The translations under genes were made by a program, and so were the position numbers. Shown here in pieces: positions 1 to 11,680 of a DNA stretch of 64,000 bases. The notes beneath the pieces are model-generated. The model was not told the DNA's origin, did not search any database, and saw only the letters and a program-made list of their open reading frames with translations. Position 1 is the first letter of the stretch; each line of letters begins with the position of its first letter. This stretch comes from Rebecca billardiae RCC1528 (lineage: Eukaryota > Haptophyta): contig OZ251229.1 in the NCBI GenBank assembly GCA_965240325.2, forward strand, positions 1,860,001 to 1,924,000. The letters are read 5' to 3'.

Positions 1-1
1 G

Positions 2-1635
2 GATTCCGGAGCTGGTGGCAGCGTTAACGCGACCATCCACGGCGGTGAGGGTGACGACAACATCATCGTCGGCTCTGCTGGCCTCGGCGACCTTGACGGG
101 ACTGGCGGTTCGGTGAGCACGAACGTCGACGGCGGTGACGGCAGTGACTGGATCACAGTTGGCAACGCCGGCAACGCCTTGGTCGACCAACTCTCTGACG
201 GGACCGGTGGAGACCTCACTGCATACCTGTACGGCGGGCTCGGCAACGACGTGTTGCGCGGTGGCAGCGGAGGCTATGCTGACGGTCGCAACTCAAACCG
301 TGCTGCCAACGCCGGCTCGGCGACCAACACGCTCTTGGGCGGTGCTGGCGACGACAGCATCTACGGGGGGCACGGCGGCGACGCCATCGATAACTCAGGC
401 GGGGCAAACGTGGCGACCGGCGGGGAGACATACAACCTCATCATCGGTGCGCGCCCCGCCTCCCTGCTCGCGGCGGCATGCCCTCGCACTACTGTGCTCG
501 CTGGCGCCTGCTGCCTGCCACGCTTAGCCAGCCAGGCTACACAGGCAGCAGGCGGTGATGCATGCACCAGTCGTGGTCGGCCCCGAATGACTGGCGCCCG
601 CACGTGACACGTGGCGTCGCCGTCACTCGCTCGCACGCAGGTGGCGACGGCAACGACGCCATGTACGGTGGCGACGGCGGCAGAGGCAAGAACGAAGGAG
701 TCGGCGGGGATGTCGTCAACAAGATTCACGGCGGCGAAGGTGACGACTACATCATCGGCGGTGATGACGTGGACGGTGACTCCTTGAACTACCTCTACGG
801 TGCGCGCGCGCATCCTCATCGCGGGCTGGCGGGCGGCGGCATGTGCGCACGACGCGTGCGCTGAGTAAAGCTCACACTCATTGCGAGCCACCGTCTCAAA
901 CGACCCCCCCGCCGCTTGCAGGTGGAAGCGGCGACGACGTCATTGCGGCAGGGAAGTCCAACAACATCATCAAGGCCGGTCTCGGGTCTGACAAGGTCTA
1001 CGCTCGCAACGGCTACTATGACATCATCTACTACGACGCCTTTGACCAGGTCAGACACGACGAGATTGACAAGCTCGTCAGGGTGGCAGATGAGCCCATC
1101 GGCTGCCAGAGCATCCAGTGCGTCCTCTGGGTGAGTGATGCGCGCGCGCCGAGGACAGTGGCGCGAGGCCTGCCAACCCCCGACCTCGCGCGCTGCCCTT
1201 GCGCTCACTTCCGCCGGTGCCATCGATGCGCGCTCCGTGGCGGCCGCGCAGCGCATCTCGGCCAAGCTCGTGTCGGTACGCGAAGTGCTGCGCTTCACCT
1301 GCTGGGCCCGTGGGAGCTGTGAGTCGCGCTTCACTGGCAAGACTCGCGGCACTGGCAAGGGCGTCGTGCACGGCAAGGGCAAGGGCGTGGTGCACGGCAA
1401 GGGCAAGGGCGTGGCATACGGCCCTATGGCAGCTGGGCACCGCAAGCTTCTCCTCACTGGCGAGGCAGGAGTGTCCGCCATCACTGCTCTGGGTGCTGGT
1501 GTCGTCGCCCTTGCTGCAGTGGTGGTGGCTGCTACCACCGTCGTCTCCAAGAAGCATCGCGCCCCGGAGCATGCGCAGCCAGGTCAGCCAGCCGCTGCCA
1601 AAGACGTCGCAAAGCAGCTCGATCCTCTTGTCTGA
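2..1635 (+). CDS. RTX-repeat (calcium-binding beta-roll) surface protein with C-terminal TM anchor, 5' partial
   Basis: Proposed exons are <2-446, 641-799, 922-1130 and 1252-1635; the gene is already open at the window edge. Exons 1-3 encode many GGxGxDxxx nonapeptides such as GGEGDDNII, GGLGNDVLRGG, GGAGDDSIYGG and GGSGDDVIAAG. This is the pattern of hemolysin-type calcium-binding parallel beta-roll repeats, which fold on binding calcium outside the cell. Introns 1 and 2 are both phase 1 and split a Gly codon as G|GT, so each exon begins with the bases GTGG and starts a new repeat; intron 3 is phase 0. The last exon has a short Gly/Lys/His repeat (HGKGKGVV) and one hydrophobic segment followed by KKHR, which suggests a type I membrane anchor with a short cytoplasmic tail. 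RTX repeats are best known from secreted bacterial proteins, but no toxin domain is visible here. The N-terminus and its function are unseen. The repeat assignment is firm; the last acceptor is inferred from frame. Confidence 0.75.
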
Positions 1636-1969
1636 TCGCGACTACTGCTACATGCACGACTTCAAAGTGCAAGCGCACACCACGTCTACGTTTATCGTTC
1701 ATCGGCGCGCAACACCGTCGAACGCCATGCCTTCATGGATGACCAGCATGCAACGCGCGTCGCGCGCAAGACGGACGGATCGAGCTTGAGCTGCGCACGC
1801 GCCGCACGTCTGCACACACGACACCAACTGTCACCAACTGACCAAGTCCAAGACGCTGTCCGATATGACCACGCCCACAGCATGCGCCGCCTCTGCAAGA
1901 AGAGCACAAGGCCGCGCCACGCACACGCGGCGCGGGAAAAATGACCAGCGCGACCCATGATCAGTATAG

Positions 1970-1971
<2 letters not shown>
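1636..1971. other. Intergenic, no gene seen
   Basis: This stretch lies downstream of the RTX-type gene. Only short uninformative frames are present and no motif is recognised. It presumably holds the 3' UTR of the preceding gene. Confidence 0.5.

Positions 1972-2039
<68 letters not shown>
1972..2039. repeat. (AT)n microsatellite
   Basis: About 68 bp of uninterrupted AT dinucleotides, ending in a run of G. It is a simple repeat that stands out against the GC-rich surroundings. Confidence 0.97.
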
Positions 2040-2041
<2 letters not shown>

Positions 2042-2130
2042 GGGGGTTATTGGTACAATAACTGATTGTCTAAGAGGACGACAAGAAGTAGAACGCCGGG
2101 CGGCCCCCTCGCCGCCCTTTATTCAGCTCA

Positions 2131-2752
2131 GCTAGTAAAAGTTGTCAGACGGGCGTCCGATGCCGATGGCACGATCGCGGACGGGTCGGATCCGAGCTGA
2201 TCAGCCAGTTGGACATTTGGCATCAGCTAGTTGTCAGACGGACGTCCGATTTGACGGTTGCCGGGTGCGTGGCCAGAGTACGTCTGGTCGTCGTTGGCTG
2301 GCACGGGCCGCAGCGCTAAAGCACCCTGCTGTCACACCCGACTCCTTCAGAGTTCAGTACTCCGAGCTCCGCGGCACGACTCACTCGGCACGATCGCGGA
2401 CGGGTCGGATCCGAGCTGATCAGCCAGAGTTGGACAGCTTGGCAGCTAGTAAAAGTTGTCAGACGGACGTCCGATGCCGATGGCACGATCGCGGACGGGT
2501 CGGATCCGAGCTGATCAGCCAGTTGGACATTTGGCATCAGCTAGTTGTCAGACGGACGTCCGATTTGACGGTTGCCGGGTGCGTGGCCAGAGTACGTCTG
2601 GTCGTCGTTGGCTGGCACGGGCCGCAGCGCTAAAGCACCCTGCTGTCACACCTGACTCCTTCAGTACTCCGAGCTCCGCGGCACGACTCACTCGGCACGA
2701 TCGCGGACGGGTCGGATCCGAGCTGATCAGCCAGAGTTGGACAGCTTGGCAG
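2131..2752. repeat. Tandem duplication of a 314-bp unit
   Basis: The motif GCTAGTAAAAGTTGTCAGAC begins at 2131 and, with at most single-base changes, at 2445, so the period is 314 bp. Within each unit a shorter direct repeat, GTTGTCAGACG(G/A)ACGTCCGA, occurs twice, and GATCGCGGACGGGTCGGATC also occurs twice. A partial third copy lies at 5251-5383. No protein similarity is recognised in any frame. The family is dispersed locally and may be a fragment of an unknown mobile sequence. Confidence 0.9.
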
Positions 2753-3052
2753 CACGCTGTTTTTTATATCAGCTCTTGCTCCGCTCGGCAGATTGCTCAG
2801 CTCCCCATAGAGCCCGGACTTAAAAAGTCCGGTATCCATGGAGAAAGAGATGTGCCCGCAGCGGAGGAAGAGCCGACCCAAGGCCTGCCAGTCGTGGGCT
2901 GGCCTGGGAGTTTGCTAACACGGCGGCACAGGCAATCGTCATCGTCGGATCTGTTCTGAGCAGCAGGTTGGCAAGCACAGCAGAAAAGGTTGGCAAGCAC
3001 AGCAGAGACTGCCCCAAACACACAGGTGAGCACCTCTCTCACACGAGCCACA

Positions 3053-3587
3053 GCGTCGCACGTGCTCGGCAGCGGTCGAGCGGCACACGAAGACAGAAGA
3101 GGCAGCACGAGCAATGGCAACACGAGCGTTCTGACCAACAGGTTCGCAAGCACAGCAGAAACTGCCCCAAACACACGGGCGAGCACCTCTCTCACACGGG
3201 CAACAGCCTCGCACGTGCATGGCAGGGGTCGAGTGGTGGCACGAAGACAGAAGAGGCAGAGACAGAAGAGGCAGCACCAGCAGTGGCAACACGAGCGGCG
3301 ACGGTGCGGTGGGACGTGGAGCGTCGCACGTGCTCGGCAGCGGTCGAGCGGCACACGAAGTCAGAAGAGGCAGCACGAGCAATGGCAACACGAGCGTTCT
3401 GACCAACAGGTTCGCAAGCACAGCAGAAACTGCCCCAAACACACGGGCGAGCACCTCTCTCACACGGGCAACAGCCTCGCACGTGCATGGCAGGGGTCGA
3501 GTGGTGGCACGAAGACAGAAGAGGCAGAGACAGAAGAGGCAGCACCAGCAGTGGCAACACGAGCGGCGACGGTGCGGTGGGACGTGG
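3053..3587. repeat. Minisatellite, two 268-bp tandem units
   Basis: GCGTCGCACGTGCTCGGCAG occurs at 3053 and 3321, and the following 268 bp repeat almost exactly. Inside each unit the segment containing CAGCAGAAACTGCCCCAAAC is itself related to the sequence at about 3000, giving a nested repeat. All frames translate to low-complexity Arg/Gln/Thr-rich sequence and more than one frame is open, which is typical of a repeat and not of selected coding sequence. Confidence 0.9.
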
Positions 3588-3937
3588 CAACAATGCCAGC
3601 GCGGTGCATGGCACACAGGTCCGTCGCATGGGCACGCACAGCAAGCATCATCCGGGCCGAGCAGCACGCACGCATGCGTGGGCGCAGTGCCGCGCCTCGT
3701 TCACCAAATTATTGGTGGCACGGTGGATCCGACGACGCGGGGTTGGGTTTCGTCCTGATGCGCGCAGTAAATGTGGCAGGAATAACGATGAATGTGCGCG
3801 AAGCTCGTTGCGTTACGACGAAACTAGTCAGCTGGCGACGATGGCGGCGCCGCGATCGCCACGGAGGTGTACGCGAGTCTCGACACGCACGAGCAGCACG
3901 ATGTCGCGCCTAGCGCGGCAGGCAGCTGCTCACACGC

Positions 3938-5166
3938 TGACGCGACCTCTTCCGTGACTGCCGACACAGCAGCTGCCGAGCCAGCGGGCAGCTCGAGCCA
4001 CCCCGGCAGCGTGCCGCACGCCATCGCAGGCGTCTCATCCACGGGCATGATGTGCCTGGGCGACCGCCACAGCGAGCGCACCTTCGCACCGGAGGAGGTC
4101 GACTGCCTGCGCACCAAACTGTACGCGCCGTAGGCGGCCGAGGCACAGACGGGAGCGATCCTTGCGCTTGAGACCGGCATGCAGTACGACTGAGACGACA
4201 GGCCCGCAGGGTCAACCTGATCGGAATGCTGGCCAGCTGGGCGCTGATGACGTCTGATCACTGATGCGAGTGCGCGCGCGTCTGAATATGTGTACGCACA
4301 CCTCAATATGCTGATGGCAGCGCTGACGATATACTCTCGCATTAAGATTTCATACTCCACAGTAGCAGTGCCTGGCGTCAGACCCGTCAGTGGAGCGGTT
4401 GGCCCGCGCGCGAAACGGTTAAGGCGGAAACGCGGCCGGCGTACGGCGCGTACGCCGCACTGTGAGTGATTCAGACTGCGGCGTTATGTCGGGGCGCACA
4501 GACCGATCCTGAGCGTCGCTCGCCACAGCGCGCGAAACATTTCGATCGTCATCATTCATCATTGACGCGACCTCTTCCGTGACTGCCGACACAGCAGCTG
4601 CCGAGCCAGCGGGCAGCTCGAGCCACCCCGGCAGCGTGCCGCACGCCATCGCAGGCGTCTCATCCACGGGCATGATGTGCCTGGGCGACCGCCACAGCGA
4701 GCGCACCTTCGCACCGGAGGAGGTCGACTGCCTGCGCACCAAACTGTACGCGCCGTAGGCGGCCGAGGCACAGACGGGAGCGATCCTTGCGCTTGAGACC
4801 GGCATGCAGTACGACTGAGACGACAGGGTCTGAACCTGATCGGAATGCTGGCCAGCTGGGCGCTGATGACGTCTGATCACTGATGCGAGTGCGCGCGCGT
4901 CTGAATATGTGTACGCACACCTCAATATGCTGATGGCAGCGCTGACGATATACTCTCGCATTAAGATTTCATACTCCACAGTAGCAGTGCCTGGCGTCAG
5001 ACCCGTCAGTGGAGCGGTTGGCCCGCGCGCGAAACGCGGCCGGCGTACGGCGCGTACGCCGCACTGTGAGTGATTCAGACTGCGGCGTTATGTCGGGGCG
5101 CACAGACCGATCCTGAGCGTCGCTCGCCACAGCGCGCGAAACATTTCGATCGTCATCATTCATCAT
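3938..5166. repeat. Tandem duplication of a ~625-bp unit carrying a possible 3' exon
   Basis: TGACGCGACCTCTTCCGTGA begins at 3938 and at 4563. The second unit is slightly shorter because of a small deletion near 5033 and a change near 4827. In the first unit a plus-strand frame open from about 3867 runs to a TAG at 4131-4133 and ends in ...TFAPEEVDCLRTKLYAP. The same residues are repeated in the second unit, stopping at 4756-4758. This could be a duplicated last exon or a pseudogene piece; no family is recognised. Both units also share an AT-rich downstream part. Confidence 0.85.
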
Positions 5167-5250
5167 TGTTCGTCGCCAGCCACCTTAATGCTGCTCGCTG
5201 CGCTCGCAGCTGATCTGATCTGAGCTCCCAGCTACCCTCCATCACACCTT

Positions 5251-5383
5251 TAGTAAAAGTTGTCAGACGGACGTCCGATGCCGATGGCACGATCGCGGAC
5301 GGGTCGGATCCGAGCTGATCAGCCAGTTGGACATTTGGCATCAGCTAGTTGTCAGACGGACGTCCGATTTGACGGTTGCCGGA
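5251..5383. repeat. Partial third copy of the 314-bp repeat family
   Basis: TAGTAAAAGTTGTCAGACGG starts at 5251, and similarity to 2134-2266 continues to about 5383. It lies directly downstream of the 625-bp tandem duplication, about 2.5 kb from the two tandem copies. Confidence 0.85.
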
Positions 5384-5926
5384 TGCGGTCTCAGGTCCGC
5401 TGCTGTGATTGTGTGAAGTGTGAATGAGTCTCGCGGGATCGCAGGCAGGGCGACGGTCGGACTAATAGTTAGACTGTATACTCTTCAGTCATCCGTCAGA
5501 ACCGACTTCAACTGGCGAACTGCCACGACGGCAGAGAGCCGCGATTGCAACGGCCACCGCGGCCCCCAACTGCGTTGATTCTATGCAGAAATAAAGGACC
5601 ACGGAACGCGGTCATTATTTAGTATTATTATTTAGTCAGCGGCCTACGCGAGCAGCGTCGTATTAACCGGTGGCGCGACGGAGTGGGACGTGGGTGACAC
5701 AGCTGCGCCGCGGGCCCCCAACTACGACTAACTCGAGTCGACGACTACGTTGGTTCTGACTCCGTTCTGACGGCCAATTAGGACCGCGGAACGCGGTCAT
5801 TTTTTTGTTGATACTGTGGCGCGGCCTGCTGTCAGTGACGATAGCTACCGTGTGATGCTAGCCCCGCGCGAGTCAGCATCATATCATTATCAGCAGCAAA
5901 GTTGGCGCAACTCCTGCTCACTGCGC
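5384..5926. other. Intergenic with a diverged direct repeat
   Basis: No gene is seen. Two related segments, CCGCGG(G)CCCCCAACT at about 5555 and 5706, are each followed some distance on by GGACC(A/G)CGGAACGCGGTCAT (about 5597 and 5782). This looks like an old, diverged local duplication. The region is presumably downstream of the minus-strand topoisomerase gene. Confidence 0.5.
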
Positions 5927-7207
5927 TCATCGCGCGCGAGCGGTCTGGCGCACGCGGCCGCCCGTCGAGCGTGAGCGCGCTGATGCACTACTACGCGCTG
6001 GGCTCGTCGCCTTCACCTTGCTGCCGCTCTTGGGGGCCGCGCCGCCGCGGCTTCTCGCCGGCGGCGACGGCGCGCTCTTTGCGCTCGGGGCGGTGGCCTG
6101 CGCCGCCTTCGCCTTGCCCTTCGCCCTGGGCTTGCGCTGGGGCTTGGCGCGCGCCGCCTTGTCGTCGCCGGCCTCCGCCTTCTCCGCGGCGGCGGCGGAG
6201 GCACTCGCGCCGCGCTTGGGCCTCTTGCTCCGCGCGCTCCGGCGCTCCTCGCGCTCGGCCGTGACGAGCGCCTCCGCCTCCTGCCGGCTCACGCTGAACG
6301 CGAGCTCGGGGGCCGCGAGCGTGTAGTAGGTGTTGTTGTGCCGCACGTAGCCGTTCCGAGGGCCGATTCCGGCAACCAACTCGCCGTCGAGTTCGGAGTG
6401 GTTGCCGAGCGCGCGCGGCAGCGTGAGCAGCTTGCACGCGTGGTCGAGGTCCACGTCGAGCGCCTTCACCGGGCCCCGAACCGGGTAGCGCACCGGCGAG
6501 AGCTCGGCGGGCGGCGGCGGCGTCGGCAGCTGCCGCGCCTCGCGCAGCCGCGCCAGAAGCTCAGCCTTGCGGCCGGTGGTCGGCTGCTCGAGCTCGCGCA
6601 GCTGCTGCTTCAGATCGGCGACGACGAGGCTGGAGGCGAGGCGGCGGGGGGAGCGGCGCGGGGGGCGGCGCGCCGTGCGGAGTGGCGCGGCCGCGCGTGA
6701 GCGGCCACGCCGGCGCGCGGCGTGTGGGCGCGCGGGCGCGTTGGCGCGCTGGCCTGCCGGGCTGGCGCGCTGGCGGCCGCGCGTCGCAGAGAGAGGCGTG
6801 GGTCGATGGCCGGTCGGCGCTCGCGCCGCGCGCACCGCTCGAGCTCGGCGCTCTCCGCCTCCTCCGGCGCGGGCGGCGGCGGCGGCGGCGGCAGCGCCTG
6901 CACGTACGGCCCGTACGGCCCCAGCCGCACGCTCACCTGCCGCCCGCTCCCGTCCAGCCCGAGGTCGCGCGGGAAGTCGGCCGGGCTCAGCCGCTCCCCG
7001 ACTCCGCCGGCGAGCGCGGCGGGCTCCGGAATCGGCTGCGTGTATGTGCAGTCGGGGTGCGCCGAGCAGCCGATGAACGGGCCGTACCGAGAGTGCTTGG
7101 TCATCAGCCGCCCGTCGCCGCAGCTCGGGCACGCACGGTCGGCCGCGCCGCCGGCGCCGGCGGCGGGCGCGCGCGTGTCGGTCGGCGCGCCCGGCGCCTC
7201 GGCGGCG

Positions 7208-7255
<48 letters not shown>

Positions 7256-8081
7256 CCGGCGCCGGGCGCGCCACCAAAGGCAAGGTGGGCGAGCTCGGCG
7301 TCGAGGCGGCTCCACACCTCCGTGCTGGACACCTGCTTCGCCGCGTCCGCGTCGCGCGCCAGCTCCTCCCAGAAGTCGCGCAGCAGCTGCACGCGCGCGA
7401 GCCCGCCCGCGCTGACCGCATCCAACTGACTCTCGACCTGCGCGGTGAAATCATACTGCACATACGGGGAGAAGTACGCGCGGAGGAAGGCGTCGACGAA
7501 GCGGCCGTTGAGCGTGGGCACGAAGCGGCGGCGGACGAGCTCGGCGTACCCGCGCTCGCGCAGCACGCGCAGCGTCGGCGCGTACGTCGACGGCCGGCCG
7601 ATGCCCAGCTCCTCGAGCGTCTTCACGAGTGAAGCCTCGGAGTAGCGCGGCGGCGGCTTAGTCGAGTGGGCGGTGGCGCGCGCGTCGAGCAGGGCGAGTG
7701 CGTCGCCTTCGGAGAGGTGCGGGAGGGTCTCGTCCTCGGCGGAGGGGGGCGCGGTCGCCGCGTCGTCGGGATCCCCGCCCTCGCCCTCCGCGCCGCCACC
7801 CGCCTCCGCCTCCTTGTCGCCCTCGGCCTCTGCCGCGTCCGCGCCGCGCGCCGCCACCGCGGGCCGCCTGGGCGGCGGGTACGCAGCCAGGCAGCCGGAG
7901 TCGACAAGGACGCGGCCGGAGGCGCGCGCGCCGAGCGCGAGGAGCGGGCGCCCCGCGGCGATGTCCGCGCACACGCTGAGCACGGGCTCGGCCGGCGCAG
8001 CCGCGCCCTCCGCGCCCTCCTCCCCGCCCGCGCCCGCGCCGCCACTCGGCTCTGCCGACGTCTCCTCCGGCGAGCGGGCGG

Positions 8082-8115
<34 letters not shown>

Positions 8116-9693
8116 GGCCGCGCCGGCCGCGTCGGCCGCGCGCAGCGCGGCGTCGCACGCGTCGGCGTCGCCGACGCAGCCGGCCAGGTCGAGCGCCATC
8201 GTATCGTACTCCGCGTCCACCATCTGCGACGCCGCGGTGCGCCGCCAGATGAGCTCGTACAGCGCGGCCTGGTCGGCGGAGAGCGACCCCGCGACCTCGG
8301 CGCTCCAGGGCGTGCGCGCCATCGAGACAGGCCGGATGGCCTCGTGCGCCTCCTGCGAGGCCTTGGCCTTGGAGGCGTGCACGCGCGGCGCGGGCGGGAG
8401 CGCGCCCTCGCCGTACTCCCGCCGCACCGCCTCGCGCACCTCCTCGAGCGCGCCCTCCGAGATCACCAGCGCGTCGGTGCGCATGTACGTGATCAGACCC
8501 GCCTGCTCGCCGCCCGGCAAGCGCACACCCTCGTATAGCTCCTGCGCGAGCGACATGGCGCGCTGGACGGAGAAGCGGAGGCGGTTGGAGGCCTCCTGCT
8601 GGAGCGAGGCGGTGTTGAATGGCGGCTTCGGCGAGCGGCGCACGCGCCGCGCGCGCACGGCCGCCACGCTCCACCGCGCCTCGCGCGCCGCCGCCGCGAC
8701 CGCGTCCGCGTCCGCCTCCGCCCGGAGCGAGAGCTTGCCGACGCGCGCGCCGTTCACGTGCGCGACGCGCGCGCCAAAGGGCGCGTCGGCGTGGTCGGCG
8801 TGGGCGAAGGTGAGGCCGACGTCCCAGTACGCCACCGGCTCGAACCGCTCGACCTCGCCCTCGCGCTCCGCCACCAGCCGCAGCGCGACCGACTGCACGC
8901 GGCCGGCGCTGCGCGCGCTCGGCAATTTGTGCCACAGCACGGGCGAAACAGTAAACCCGACCAAGTAGTCGAGGGCCTGCCGCGCCTGCTGCGCCTCGAC
9001 GAGGTTGGAGTCGATCTGGCGCGGCGCGGCGAGCGCCGCGAGCACCGCGTCCGCCGAGACCGAGTTGAACGTCACGCGCTTCACCTCCTTGCCCTCCGCG
9101 CTGCCGGCGGCGGCGGCGGCGCCGCCCGCCTTGCCGCCCGCCTTGCCGCGGCCGGCGGCGCCGCCCTCGTCGCCCGCGGCGCTGTCGAGCGCGCCCGCGG
9201 CGCGGAGCTCCTCGAGCACGTGCCACGCGATCGCCTCGCCCTCCCGATCCGGGTCCATCGCGAGGTACACGGCGCGCGCGCGCCTCGCCGCCTCAACGAT
9301 CCGGCTGACCTGCTCCTGCTGCTTCTGCGGCACCTCAAACGTCATGCGGAAGTCGTCGGACGGGTCGACGCTGCCCTGGCGCGTCGGGAGCACGCGCACG
9401 TGGCCCTTCGTGGCGATCACGTCGAAGTCGTCCCCCAGGTACTGCGAGAGCGTCTTCGCCTTCGACGGCGACTCGACCACGAAGAGATTGACGGCGCGGC
9501 TGCCGCCCTTGGCGGCGCGCGCCTTCGCGCCGAGCATGCCCACAGCGCTGACGCCACGCCTCGCCACGAGCGTGCGGAGCGAGCACGCGCGATGCCCGAC
9601 GGCCAGTGCGCCCATGCCCGCCGCCCCGTGCACGCCTGCCCCTGCGAGGATGAGCAGCAACGTTCGCCACCTGCCGTCGGCCCCCCGCGACAT
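5927..9693 (-). CDS. topA: Type IA DNA topoisomerase I, organelle-targeted, with SAP domain
   Basis: Exons are 9693-6836 and 6629-5927 on the minus strand; the 206-nt phase-2 intron has donor GTGCGC. The product is 1,186 aa. The TOPRIM domain has Glu74 in FVVESPSKAKT and Asp147/Asp149 in AMDPDREGEAIAW. The catalytic Tyr403 lies in LITYMRTDA. A zinc-ribbon repeat (CPSC...C...C) sits near residues 853-880. The second exon adds a SAP-like helix pair (about 955-990), a C-terminal topoisomerase repeat and a Lys/Arg/Ala-rich tail. The enzyme relaxes negatively supercoiled DNA through a 5'-phosphotyrosine intermediate. A frame open upstream to 9729 has no ATG before 9693. Starting at 9693 gives a signal-peptide-like hydrophobic stretch and then an Arg-rich segment, which suggests a bipartite plastid presequence; mitochondrial targeting is possible. 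Long Ala/Asp/Glu insertions make it larger than bacterial TopA (about 865 aa). Confidence 0.93.
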
Positions 9694-9778
9694 TCCGTGC
9701 CAGCCACGCGCCGGCGGCGCCGCCACCACCGCCGGCCGTCTACGAATATAATATCGAACCTGGAGGCCCGAAAAGGGG

Positions 9779-9821
9779 CCCCGGCGTTAGATTGCCCTGA
9801 GGCTTGCAAACCAAGCCCCCC
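9779..9821 (-). repeat. Unoccupied copy of the foldback insertion site
   Basis: Read on the minus strand, this 43-bp segment equals 12113-12134 joined directly to 14390-14410, with one mismatch. Those two segments are the sequences flanking the 2.26-kb inverted-repeat insertion. Similarity stops on both outer sides, so the 43-bp unit is itself a short dispersed repeat. Confidence 0.8.
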
Positions 9822-11680
9822 AAAACGGGATGGCGAGCACTGGGCGACGCGAGGGCCCGCCTGCGCAGCGCTCCCAAGGCCGCATGCGGGCGTGACAGCC
9901 GTGCGCGAGCACTTTGTGGGGGCTAGAAGACCCGTAGGCAGCAATCGTGCCGCCTCGTCGACGCCCTCGCCGCCCTCTCCGCGCGCAGAGACCTGCCGGA
10001 TGGCAAGCGCAGTTCTGGAGAAGGCCTGTCCGGCGAGCGTGATGGGCACGCGTGCGCCCCTGGGGCATTCAAAGGTCGGCTTTTTCGCTTCTGCGAGATG
10101 GGTATGGGTGTACTCAGCATCACTGCTTCGCCGGCCGCCATGCCGACATCGATCAGACCGCACACGCGCGCGCGACAGCTGGCAGGCCAACATCCGGTTG
10201 AAATGGCGGCGCGCGTGATCACAAGGCTGTCGGCGAGGAGACCGCAGTGCGAGCCAAAGGAGGGCGCGCAAGACATGCATCTCGGTCGTGAGGCGTGCAT
10301 GAGCCGCGAGCACGGGCACGACGTGCACGGCAAAGCCCGTCATGCGCCTCGACGCGCACGCGCCGCGGCGGACGACCGAGGAGGGCGCGCGCAGGCTGGC
10401 CTTCTTGGCGGCGGCTGTCCGGGAGTGCCCGCGCACGCGCAACGCGTATTTCAAGAGCTCCCGGAAGGCATCGACTCCTAAGGGACGGTGCCTTTCGCCG
10501 CGCGAGGGGTTTTTCCGCGGGGGGGGCACGTCCGTTTCGACGGGACGGCCGCCCCCGCGGCTTTGCGTAGCATCAAGGAGAGTCCGGAAAATGGAATCCG
10601 GGGACGCTCTTCAACTCGCGGGGGGCCCTGTTTGACGGCCGCGCCGAGCACCCGAGCGTCTCGACCCGCGCCTCGTGTGTCACCTCGCATTTGGCGGGGC
10701 GCGCGCGGAGCGCGCCGCGAGTGGGCGCGTCGGCCCGTACGCTCGGAGCCCCGGGGGACTTTCGCCCGAGCGCGCCGCGCCGCGCCCGTCGCGCCGCGCT
10801 GCGTCGTGCGCCGTGCACACGTTCGGCTCGGCTCGGGTGCCGAGCGCCGTCGACGAGCGGGAAGAGCTCCAGGGGCGGGTGCGCTGGCGCGGGCGGGGTG
10901 TGGAGGCACGATGTGGGAGTCTACCTCTCGTACCGGGCGCGCGCGCCCGCTCGGCGCCGTCGCTTCGCGCGGCCGTAGGCGTCCAAGCGTCGATGGTTTG
11001 GCCTCGAGAACCGCTAGAAGGGGGGCTGCCTGCCGCAAGCGACGCGGGTAACGATTGACGAGACCGAGCACGCATCTGACGAGACCGAATACGCACCAGG
11101 CGGCACGCGCAACGGCCCAGCACATTGAACATGGAGGCTCGATGGCCGCGCGCCGCGCGCTCATCAGGCGGGGCGCGCGCACGGAGTCCGCCGCGCGTGG
11201 GGGCCTCAGGCCCCCGGGAGAAGCAAGCGCGGCATCGCCGCGCCGTGCCCGCGCCACGGCATACGTCCAACGACCCAGGTGCGACCGCGCACGCTGCGCG
11301 CTATGCGGCACTCTGGGGCGGATGGTCATGGTGCGCGCGCCGCGCGCGGGGGCTGCATGTGGAGGCGGGCGGTGGTTGTCCGGCTCGCTCGCCGCGCGCG
11401 CGCGTCGCCCTGCGTTACGCTATGAACTCTTTGTGCGCGCACGGTGCGGATGCTGCACGAGTAAGCCACGGTGCTTAGTGTCACGGTCTTGGTCCGCACT
11501 CACTCCACTGTCTCGCCGCGCCAGCACGTTGCGGCTGCAGCAGCCGCAGCTCACGGGACCAATGATGCCAGGTGTCAAATCTGAATCGGCAGGGAAGCGG
11601 AAGGAGCGCGCCACCTAGCGTGCGGCTCGTGCTGGAGGGCGGCCCGGTCGGACGCACTACTCTGTACAGACGCCCGTTAC

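Noticed and set aside
2-1130. Interpretation of the RTX repeats as a secreted pore-forming toxin
   Set aside because: No toxin or acyltransferase-type domain is visible, and the protein ends in a membrane anchor. The repeats alone only indicate calcium binding.
2968-3913. Protein-coding gene in the 268-bp minisatellite
   Set aside because: Several frames on both strands are open with low-complexity sequence; no start context, domain or splice logic supports any of them.
9417-10529. 370-codon minus-strand frame upstream of topA
   Set aside because: It runs out of frame into the topA coding region and has no recognisable domain; it is probably a GC-driven artefact.
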